A stretch of DNA of 8,680 nt from the NCBI GenBank assembly GCA_964244065.1, contig CAXTHH010000031.1:1-8680 (forward strand), in the 5' to 3' direction. Position 1 is the stretch's first letter, and each line of letters begins with the position of its first letter. This stretch comes from JASLDZ01 sp964244065 (GTDB lineage Bacteria; Pseudomonadota; Alphaproteobacteria; Caulobacterales; Caulobacteraceae). The notes below the pieces were generated by a model that saw only the letters and a program-made list of their open reading frames with translations, did not search any database and was not told the origin of the DNA. Made by a program: the position numbers and the translations under genes. Positions 1-5,210 of the stretch are shown piece after piece.

Positions 1-277
1 TGATCGCCCAGTAACCCGACAGCAGCGACGAGCCGCCCGTGGCGCAGCCGTTGGCCACGTTGATGAACTGCACGCCGGTGAGGCCCAGGCGCGGCAGGGC
101 GGCGTCGGCCGCACCGGCCGAATGCGAGCCGCCGAACGCGAACTGCACGTCACGCCAGGCGACCCCCGCGTCGGCCAGCGCCTCGCGCACGGCGAAGACG
201 CCCTGATCCAGGCCCGAGACCCCCTCCGTGCGGCCGAACGGGTGGATGCCTGCGCCGATGATGTGGACGTCGGTCAT
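1..277 (-). CDS. Thiolase-family protein (SCP-x / acetyl-CoA acetyltransferase type), N-terminal part, truncated by window edge
   Basis: The first 92 residues are visible, starting MTDVHIIGAGIHPFGRT and running off the left edge. Residues 76-81 read NGCATG, the thiolase nucleophile motif, with Cys78 as the predicted acyl-accepting cysteine. The early IIGAG segment and the stretch GLDQGVFAVREALADAG fit the N-terminal half of the thiolase fold. Thiolases of the SCP-x/lipid-transfer branch make or cleave 3-ketoacyl-CoA or act as non-decarboxylating condensing enzymes. The substrate cannot be read from this fragment. A purine-rich stretch (GGAGCAGG) lies just upstream of the ATG at 275-277. The gene is divergent from the curli operon and separated from it by 731 bases, so no functional link is implied. 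The family call is firm; the subfamily is an inference. Confidence 0.85.
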   Translation of the reverse strand, partial: MTDVHIIGAGIHPFGRTEGVSGLDQGVFAVREALADAGVAWRDVQFAFGGSHSAGAADAALPRLGLTGVQFINVANGCATGGSSLLSGYWAI

Positions 278-593
278 GGTCGGCCTGCTCCGCTCCGCGC
301 GAGCATCGGGGATCGACGGGAAAAAGTCACCCTTGCCTGTTTCCGTCACCCGACCCGCGCCGTCGTCTGCACAGGGTCGACGCCGCCGCTGCTTTGGGCC
401 CGGCTTGCGGCCCGAAGGCGTAAAGGGGGCCCGACCACGGCCGGGCCTGCAGTTCGGGAGACCAGCTTCATCCTCCGATCAGGCGGTGCGAACGCCCGCC
501 GGAGGTTGTCGTCGACATTGGGCGGCGACGGCCTAATGGCAAGTGAGCGACCAACTCGCCGCCCGTCCAAACTGTTCCGGACCAGCCGCTCCG

Positions 594-611
594 TCGCGGC
601 GGACGCCGCGA
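594..611. promoter_or_regulatory. Perfect inverted repeat, candidate activator (enhancer) site
   Basis: TCGCGGCG and CGCCGCGA flank a 2-base GA spacer, giving a perfect 8-2-8 palindrome. Its centre is about 135 bases upstream of the start predicted from the sigma-54 type promoter at 712-727, a usual distance for a bacterial enhancer-binding protein. The palindrome is seen directly; its role is inferred. Palindromes of this kind also arise by chance in DNA this GC-rich. Confidence 0.35.
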
Positions 612-683
612 TCCCGAGGCGCGCTCCAGGACGCCTGTGGCCGGCCGGTGGCCCGCGCGTCGCGGGAAGGCGCACGGAGGATT

Positions 684-696
684 ACGCCCGGGGCGT
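684..696. promoter_or_regulatory. Short inverted repeat close upstream of the curli promoter
   Basis: ACGCCC and GGGCGT flank a single G. The repeat overlaps a second imperfect palindrome at 691-704 (GGGC...GCCC, 12 of 14 positions symmetric). It sits at about -54 to -42 relative to the predicted start, so a bound protein could contact or block the sigma-54 holoenzyme. No named operator consensus is recognised. Confidence 0.25.
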
Positions 697-711
697 GCAT
701 GCCCTGGCGGG

Positions 712-727
712 TGGCACGCTTCCTGCT
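712..727 (+). promoter_or_regulatory. Sigma-54 (RpoN) type -24/-12 promoter for the curli operon
   Basis: TGGCACG, four bases (CTTC), then CTGCT matches the sigma-54 consensus TGGCACG-N4-TTGCW at all but one position (C for the first T of the -12 box). The invariant GG (713-714) and GC (725-726) are exactly 10 bases apart, as required. Position 726 is then -12, and transcription would start near 738, pointing at csgF. I saw no equally good sigma-70 or other promoter between here and csgF. The match is seen; that it is used, and that it drives all six downstream genes, is inferred. Confidence 0.65.
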
Positions 728-998
728 TAGTCAGACCTGGGCGGCCCGAATGGAGGCGTTTCCGATCTGTCACTTAGCGCGGCCAGGTGCGTCAACACGG
801 ACCATCCACCGCGGTTGAACGTGGTTAGGAAAAGGGTAATGTCCGCGCCGAGTTGGGCGGGAAGGGGGCAGGCCGCTGAAAGGCGGTCGGACCCACAGTA
901 GAACCAGGCGACCGCAGCGTCTTGCGATGCGGACAAGGTGGCCGGTTTCCGATCAGGCGTAGAGTACAGCGGCTTGTAGCGCCGCCTTCAACCAGTCC

Positions 999-1004
999 GG
1001 AGGA
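999..1004 (+). promoter_or_regulatory. Ribosome-binding site that fixes the csgF start
   Basis: GGAGGA lies four bases before the ATG at 1009. The frame is open further upstream, to another ATG at 922, but that start has no such site and would place 29 charged and proline-rich residues before the signal peptide. The 1009 start is therefore preferred. Confidence 0.8.
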
Positions 1005-1008
1005 CGAG

Positions 1009-1437
1009 ATGCGTTTCCCTGCCGTGGCGCTTTGCAGCGCCACGCTTTCGATGTCTTGCGTCGGCGTGGCGTCAGCTCAACAGCTGACCTACACGCCCAT
1101 CAATCCGTCGTTCGGCGGCAACCCCTTCAACTCGAGCCACCTGCTCGGGCTGGCGGGCTCGCAGAATCAGTTCCTGCCCAAGTCGAGCTCGTTCACCGCG
1201 CCGACCCAGGCCGAGCAGTTCGCCTCGCAACTGCAGAGCACGATCCTTTCGGGCGTGGCCCAGCAGATCTCCAACGCCATCTTCGGCAACAACCCGCAGC
1301 AGTCCGGAACCATCTCCTTCGGCGGCACCTCGGTGAACTTCCAGCGCGGGTTGGACAACGTCACCATCAACATCACGGACACCAAGGGCGTGACCACCAC
1401 CATCGTGGTGCCGACCTTCGTGGCGACCGGCGGCTGA
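1009..1437 (+). CDS. csgF: Curli assembly accessory protein CsgF
   Basis: A 142-residue exported protein. Residues 1-23 form a signal peptide ending ASA before QQ. The mature N-terminus, QLTYTPINPSFGGNPFNSSH, carries the CsgF hallmark NPxFGGNP and aligns with E. coli CsgF (RNPNFGGNPNNG...). In E. coli this N-terminal segment inserts into the CsgG channel and makes a second constriction, while the rest lies outside and couples secretion to nucleation of the fibre. The C-terminal part (NVTINITDTKGVTTTIVV, about 117-134) matches the LNVTDRKTGQTSTI beta region of E. coli CsgF. Total length is near the family norm of about 138. Cys17 in the signal region does not sit in a proper lipobox, so this is not called a lipoprotein. 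The gene ends 4 bases before csgG, consistent with one transcript. Confidence 0.93.
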   Translation: MRFPAVALCSATLSMSCVGVASAQQLTYTPINPSFGGNPFNSSHLLGLAGSQNQFLPKSSSFTAPTQAEQFASQLQSTILSGVAQQISNAIFGNNPQQSGTISFGGTSVNFQRGLDNVTINITDTKGVTTTIVVPTFVATGG

Positions 1438-1441
1438 ACCG

Positions 1442-2554
1442 ATGATCCGTTCCGCCCTGTTCGCGGCCGCCGCGCTGGCGCTCGCCGGCTGCGCCACGGG
1501 CCCCGCGCCCCACGCCACCCGCTCCACCCTGGCCCTCTATCCGGCCAAGACCTTGACGCAGAAGTCGCTCAACGAGATCCCGCCGCCGCGCCAGCCGGTC
1601 GCCGTGGCGGTCTACGGCTTCGCCGACCAGACCGGCAAGTTCGAGAAGAGCGACACGGGCCAGACCCTGTCGCGCGCCGTCACCCAGGGCGGCGGCTCCA
1701 TCCTGGCCAAGGCGCTGCAGGACGCGGGCGACCGCAAGTGGTTCACCGTGGTCGAGCGGGAGTCCTTCAAGGACCTGCTGACCGAACGCCAGCTGATCAC
1801 CGAGATGCGCCAGCGCTACCTCGGCGAGCAGGGCGTGAATCCCCAGGCGCTGCCGGCCCTGCTGTTCGCCGGCGTGATCCTGGAGGGCGGGATCATCAGC
1901 TACGACACCAACACCTACACGGCCGGCAACGGCGTCGCCATCATGGGCGCCGGGATCAACGGCAAGTACAAGCAGGACACGGTCACCGTCTACCTGCGCG
2001 CCGTCTCGGTGAAGACCGGCGAGATCCTGACCACGGTCACCACGTCCAAGACGATCACGTCCAAGGCGATCGACACCAACCTGTTCGCCTATGTGGCGTC
2101 GGACAAGATCGCCGAGGCCGAGCTGGGCTACACCACGAACGAGCCCTCGCAGATCGCGCTTCAACAGGCGATCGAGAAGGCGGTCTACGGCCTCGTGATG
2201 GAGGGCGTGGACCTGAAGCTCTGGAACTTCGCCGACGTGAACGCCGGCTGGCCCATGCTCTGGCGCTACCGCCAGGAGCGCGACGGCGTGCTCAGCGCCT
2301 CGCAGGTCGAAGCCATCAACCGCGCCCGCCGTGGCGAGCGCGACCGCGGACCTTTCGCGCCCTTCTCGCCCTCCCGCCCGGCCGCCCAGCCGCCGGCGCC
2401 GGACGTGGCCCGGGCGTCCACCCCATCCACGGCGCAGGTGCGAACTGCGTCGATGGACCGGCCGGAGGCGCAGCCCCCGGTCCCAACCGGGACTGCCGCT
2501 CCGGCCGCCCCATCCACTGCACAGGCGGCCGCTTCGGCCGCCAAGGGAGACTAG
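1442..2554 (+). CDS. csgG: Curli secretion channel lipoprotein CsgG, with long Pro/Ala-rich C-terminal tail
   Basis: A 370-residue lipoprotein forming the outer-membrane pore that exports curlin subunits. The signal sequence ends in the lipobox LAGC (Cys17 lipidated). The core (about 30-282) follows E. coli CsgG closely: VAVYGFADQTGKF, WFTVVERESFKDLLTER, the transmembrane hairpin region ILEGGIISYDTN (146-157), KTGEILTTVTTSKTI (191-205), and the closing GYTTNEP...EGVDLKLWNF (229-263). Two oddities stand out. The constriction loop (68-78) is one residue longer than in E. coli and lacks the counterparts of Tyr51, Asn55 and Phe56, the latter two reading Thr75 and Leu76. About 85 residues (285-370) rich in Pro, Ala, Thr and Ser follow the core, where the E. 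coli protein ends; they would lie on the periplasmic side. There is no strong ribosome-binding site before the ATG, so translational coupling to csgF is likely. Confidence 0.95.
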   Translation: MIRSALFAAAALALAGCATGPAPHATRSTLALYPAKTLTQKSLNEIPPPRQPVAVAVYGFADQTGKFEKSDTGQTLSRAVTQGGGSILAKALQDAGDRKWFTVVERESFKDLLTERQLITEMRQRYLGEQGVNPQALPALLFAGVILEGGIISYDTNTYTAGNGVAIMGAGINGKYKQDTVTVYLRAVSVKTGEILTTVTTSKTITSKAIDTNLFAYVASDKIAEAELGYTTNEPSQIALQQAIEKAVYGLVMEGVDLKLWNFADVNAGWPMLWRYRQERDGVLSASQVEAINRARRGERDRGPFAPFSPSRPAAQPPAPDVARASTPSTAQVRTASMDRPEAQPPVPTGTAAPAAPSTAQAAASAAKGD

Positions 2555-2558
2555 CTCT

Positions 2559-3752
2559 ATGAAGACCCTCGTACTCGCGACCGTTTCGACGGCCGCTCTT
2601 TTCTTCGCCGGCGCCGCTTCGGCGCAAGTCGCATTCCCGTTCGGCCTTCAGCCGAACAGCCAAGGCGATGCGACGGTTGCGTCGTCGATTGACCAACTTG
2701 GCACCAACAACCGGGCCAACGTCGCCCAGGACAGCTTCGGCGCCACGAGCCACGACACGAGCGTAATCGTGCAAGGCTTCATCGACACCACTGGCCCCAG
2801 GAACAACTCCGCGAACGTCACTCAAACCGGCACCGGCCAACGTTCGCTGGTGATGCAACGCTCCAGCAACAACGCCACCAGCGTCAACCAGTCGGGCGCG
2901 AACAACGACGCGTTCACCTATCAGAGCGGTCGTGGCGGCAACACTGCGTCGACGACGCAGTCAAGCGTGTCCGGCAATCCCAAGTCCGGCAACATCGCCG
3001 GTACGGATGGCGTCGGCTCCTATCAAGGCGGCTTCGCTCTCGCGAGCACGCTGGGTCAGCAGTCGCAAGACCAGGTCGAGAACGCCGTCACCACGACGGG
3101 CATCAATCCTCCGACCGACCTCGGGCAAGATGGCGCGAGCTATATTGTCCAAGCCTTCAGCGCCTACAGCAACAACGCTTCGGTGAACCAAAGCGGCGGC
3201 CCCGCCCAACGCGCCGCCATCAGCCAAGTCGATGGCGAGCACAACAGCACCGCGGCGATTACGCAGACCGCTGGTGGTGGACTTGGTGCGGATGCGTGGG
3301 TCTATCAAACCGCCGGCAGCGGCAACAATGCCGCGGTGAATCAAGGCTCCACCAACTCGTCGGCTTCCATCTATCAAAAGTCGTCGATCGGCAGCATCGC
3401 TAGTGAGACGCAAGCTGGAACGTTCCAAGCTGCTTACACGACGCAGACTGGACAATTCCAACAGTCTTACGCCAATCAGAGCGGCTCGTTTAACCAGCTG
3501 CGCGTGACGCAGTCGGGTGACTCGAACTACTCCAACCTCATCCAATCGGGTTCGGAAGGAACCGCGACGGTTACGCAAGCCGGAACGCTGAACAACTCGT
3601 ACCTCGCCCAGACGTCGCAAAGAGACGTCGCTGACGTGACGCAGACCGGCAACCAGAACGTGTCCAACGTCACGCAGGCGCTGGCCAACGGCTGGTCGCA
3701 CGTGTCGCAAAACGGCACCAGCAACAACGCCTACGTCGCTCAACGTCACTAA
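2559..3752 (+). CDS. Large curlin-repeat fibre subunit (CsgA/CsgB type)
   Basis: A 397-residue secreted amyloid subunit. The signal peptide (1-22) ends ASA before Gln23. The body is made of curlin-type repeats with consensus Q-x-G-x-x-N-x-(A/S)-x-x-x-Q. Glutamines at 89, 100, 111 and 122 are 11 apart. After an irregular stretch (about 135-198), glutamines at 285, 296, 307 and so on to 395 fall at exact 11-residue steps, eleven in a row. E. coli CsgA is about 151 residues with five repeats of 19-23; this protein is more than twice as long. The ATG at 2559 is supported by GGGAG at 2545-2549, which lies just before the csgG stop (TAG 2552-2554) only 4 bases upstream. Codon use differs from its neighbours, with about 26 CAA to 18 CAG for Gln and many A/T-ending codons. 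Which curlin is major and which is nucleator cannot be settled from sequence. Confidence 0.9.
   Translation: MKTLVLATVSTAALFFAGAASAQVAFPFGLQPNSQGDATVASSIDQLGTNNRANVAQDSFGATSHDTSVIVQGFIDTTGPRNNSANVTQTGTGQRSLVMQRSSNNATSVNQSGANNDAFTYQSGRGGNTASTTQSSVSGNPKSGNIAGTDGVGSYQGGFALASTLGQQSQDQVENAVTTTGINPPTDLGQDGASYIVQAFSAYSNNASVNQSGGPAQRAAISQVDGEHNSTAAITQTAGGGLGADAWVYQTAGSGNNAAVNQGSTNSSASIYQKSSIGSIASETQAGTFQAAYTTQTGQFQQSYANQSGSFNQLRVTQSGDSNYSNLIQSGSEGTATVTQAGTLNNSYLAQTSQRDVADVTQTGNQNVSNVTQALANGWSHVSQNGTSNNAYVAQRH
3414..3743 (+). repeat. Ten 11-residue (five 22-residue) curlin units in perfect register
   Basis: This encodes residues 286-395 of the large curlin: 110 residues split into ten blocks of exactly 11, each ending in Gln, or five strand-turn-strand pairs of 22. 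The DNA copies have diverged, so the periodicity is in the protein and not a recent tandem duplication. The regular register is what a beta-solenoid with one half-rung per 11 residues would require. Confidence 0.85.
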
Positions 3753-3766
3753 GCTGAGTGGCTCGA

Positions 3767-3800
3767 CGGGGAGGGCGTTCAGCCCTCCCCGTTTCTTCTC
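3767..3800 (+). terminator. Rho-independent terminator between the two curlin genes
   Basis: A perfect 10-bp stem (CGGGGAGGGC / GCCCTCCCCG) with loop GTTCA is followed by TTTCTTCTC. It starts 15 bases after the large curlin stop and ends 13 bases before the ATG of the second curlin. There is no room for a promoter between it and that start, so it probably acts as a partial terminator that sets the ratio of upstream to downstream gene expression, or as a 3' stabilising hairpin for the first curlin transcript. Confidence 0.8.
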
Positions 3801-3812
3801 ACAGGTAGAACG

Positions 3813-4559
3813 ATGAAGCAGCTCCTCCTCACGGTCCTTAGCGCCTCCATGTTGGCGTCCTCGTTCGCGAGCGCTCAGTCACCTCGGCTGCTGGCCGCCT
3901 CGACCGTGTCCATCGAGCAGATCGGCCCAACACAGGTCAGGGTTTCACAAAGCGGCACACAGGATCGCGCCGCGGTCACGCAGACTGGGTCGGGGTCGTC
4001 GGCGGCCATCACGCAGGACGGCTCCAACCTCACCACCACCATCACGCAGGGACGGGGCGCGCAGAGCGCGACGGTCGGGCAGACGGGGCAGGGCCACACC
4101 GCCACGCTCACGCAGGACGGCGGGATCAACGTCGCGGTGCTGTACCAGGACGGGACGGGTAATCGCGCCACCTTCGACCAGACGAGCACGGGCGCGCGGA
4201 ACTATGCCGGCTTCAGACAGGGCGGCGCCGGGAATTCGGCGACGCTCACGCAGAACGGGTCGGGCAATACGATCAACGCCAGCCAGGCGGGCTCGGGCAA
4301 CCAGATGAGCCTGGTCGAGAGCGGCAACGGCAACAGCCTGAGCGCCGACCAGAGCGGCAGCGGCAACGCCCTGGGCTTCGCCGTCAGCGGCGGGGGCTCC
4401 GGCTCGGTGAGCCAAGCCGGGGCCGGGCTGGCCCTCAGCTACGCGACCAACGGGCCGAGCGCGGTCTCGGTCGTGCAGACCAATGCCTATCGGGGGCTGC
4501 CCGTGATCAACGGGGTCGCGCCGGGATCGGCCCCGCCGCCGGCGCCGGTCGGGCGCTGA
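3813..4559 (+). CDS. Second curlin-repeat fibre subunit (CsgA/CsgB type)
   Basis: A 248-residue exported protein with a signal peptide (1-21, ending ASA before Gln22). From Gln46 the glutamines fall at 46, 57, 68, 79, 90, 101, 112 and 123, an exact 11-residue ladder of DG/SG/TG-rich half-repeats. It continues after a 2-residue slip at 136, 147, 158, then Glu169, Gln180, Val191 and Gln201. The last 20 residues are a Pro/Ala-rich tail (GSAPPPAPVGR) without repeats. It uses almost only CAG for Gln (19 of 21), unlike the large curlin. A weak AGG precedes the ATG. It lies after an intrinsic terminator, so lower expression than the first curlin is plausible, which would suit a minor or nucleating subunit (CsgB-like role). 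That role is inference. Confidence 0.88.
   Translation: MKQLLLTVLSASMLASSFASAQSPRLLAASTVSIEQIGPTQVRVSQSGTQDRAAVTQTGSGSSAAITQDGSNLTTTITQGRGAQSATVGQTGQGHTATLTQDGGINVAVLYQDGTGNRATFDQTSTGARNYAGFRQGGAGNSATLTQNGSGNTINASQAGSGNQMSLVESGNGNSLSADQSGSGNALGFAVSGGGSGSVSQAGAGLALSYATNGPSAVSVVQTNAYRGLPVINGVAPGSAPPPAPVGR
3951..4181 (+). repeat. Seven consecutive 11-residue curlin half-repeats
   Basis: This encodes residues 47-123 of the second curlin: seven blocks of exactly 11 residues, each ending in Gln (for example TGSGSSAAITQ, DGTGNRATFDQ). Divergent copies follow to about residue 201, with one 13-residue and one 10-residue unit. Confidence 0.85.
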
Positions 4560-4562
4560 GGC

Positions 4563-5195
4563 GTGGCCGCCGCGCTCCTTCTCCTTCTGGCGCTGGCCCA
4601 GGCCGCGCCGGGCGCCGTGGCCATGCCGCAGCTGTCCGAGGCGCGCCAGCCCGGCGCGGCCTCGGTGGCGGGCGACGGCGCGCCGAGCGGTGCGCGGGAA
4701 CGCGAGCGGCTCGCCCAACCGCCGCAGCAGGTCGAGACCGGCCGGCGCTCCGCCGAAGCCGCGCCGGCGCTGTCCAACTCCGCCCAGGGCCGGGCCCTGG
4801 CGACCGCCCCCGTGGGCGGCCGCGACCGGTGCGACGCCGCATCCGCCGCCGCCAGCCCGCTGTGCCGCGACCGGGTGGAGGCGCGCGCCGGGGAGTTCTC
4901 CGCGCCCACGGCGACGCCCGTCACCGCGGAGGGCCGGCTGCTGCTGCTGACCCAGCCCCAGGGGAACGCCCAGGCCATGACGGCCACGGGCGCCAGTCGC
5001 CGCCTGGGCGGCACCGCCGCGGACGTGGAGCGCGCCGCCGGCTCGGTCGCCGGCGAGCTGGCTGCGGCCATCTCGCAGACGCAGGGCGGCGCCAGCGCCC
5101 AGGTCACGCCCGCCGGCGGCTCGCCCGCGAGCCCGCCCACGGCGGGCCTGCTGCCCGCGGGCGTGCCGTCCGTCGTCGTCACCACCCCTCGCTGA
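4563..5195 (+). CDS. Uncharacterised secreted protein of the curli operon
   Basis: I do not recognise a known family. The 210-residue product starts at GTG (4563) three bases after the second curlin stop. It has a hydrophobic N-terminus (AAALLLLLALAQAAPGAVA) that reads as a signal peptide cleaved near residue 20, although it has no basic residue in front. The mature part is Ala/Pro/Gly-rich and looks disordered. A denser core lies at about 86-129, with GRDRCD, two cysteines 11 apart (Cys90, Cys101), CRDRVEARAGEF and a leucine-rich LLLL (126-129). The pair could form a disulfide in the periplasm or outside the cell. The C-terminal third has curlin-like fragments (ISQTQGGASAQ). GAGG before the GTG is too close to be an ideal ribosome-binding site, so translation is probably coupled to the curlin. 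Another in-frame start (ATG 4623) would lose the signal peptide. Its place suggests a curli-associated role; the function is unknown. Confidence 0.68.
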   Translation: MAAALLLLLALAQAAPGAVAMPQLSEARQPGAASVAGDGAPSGARERERLAQPPQQVETGRRSAEAAPALSNSAQGRALATAPVGGRDRCDAASAAASPLCRDRVEARAGEFSAPTATPVTAEGRLLLLTQPQGNAQAMTATGASRRLGGTAADVERAAGSVAGELAAAISQTQGGASAQVTPAGGSPASPPTAGLLPAGVPSVVVTTPR

Positions 5196-5210
5196 TCGGG
5201 AGAGAGCCGC

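Larger units (their letters stand above)
278..1008. other. Divergent intergenic region without a convincing gene
   Basis: This 731-base stretch separates the thiolase (leftward) from csgF (rightward). Open frames exist in it, as in any GC-rich DNA, but they are Arg/Pro/Ala-rich, overlap each other, and show no family motif or good ribosome-binding site. It holds a sigma-54 type promoter (712-727), a perfect 8-2-8 inverted repeat (594-611), a perfect 6-1-6 inverted repeat (684-696), and a 9-bp hairpin with one G-U pair and an 8-base loop (392-417). I see no tRNA, CRISPR array or insertion-sequence end. If transcription starts near 738, the csgF leader is about 270 bases. Confidence 0.75.

Noticed and set aside
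346..675. Open frame on the minus strand in the divergent region
   Set aside because: Arg/Pro-rich composition typical of chance frames in GC-rich DNA; no start signal and no family resemblance.
122..730. Open frame on the plus strand covering much of the 5' gap
   Set aside because: It overlaps the thiolase start on the opposite strand, is Arg/Pro/Ala-rich with no motif or ribosome-binding site, and contains the sigma-54 element at its end.
815..830. CtrA-like half-sites (TTGA and TTAG) upstream of csgF
   Set aside because: Neither half is the consensus TTAA and the spacing is 6, not 7; too weak to call.
922..1008. Upstream in-frame ATG for csgF
   Set aside because: It adds 29 charged and proline-rich residues before a clean signal peptide, while the ATG at 1009 has GGAGGA at ideal distance.
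1009..1080. CsgF as a lipoprotein via Cys17
   Set aside because: The residues before Cys17 (SMS) do not form a lipobox; the signal peptide ends ASA before QQ.
1373..2164. 263-codon open frame antisense to csgG
   Set aside because: It lies fully opposite the well-supported csgF/csgG genes; its Gly/Arg/Asp-rich product is the mirror of GC-rich codons.
2600..4400. Possible CRISPR array or DNA tandem repeat
   Set aside because: The periodicity is in the encoded protein (11 residues); the DNA units are diverged and there are no identical direct repeats with unique spacers.
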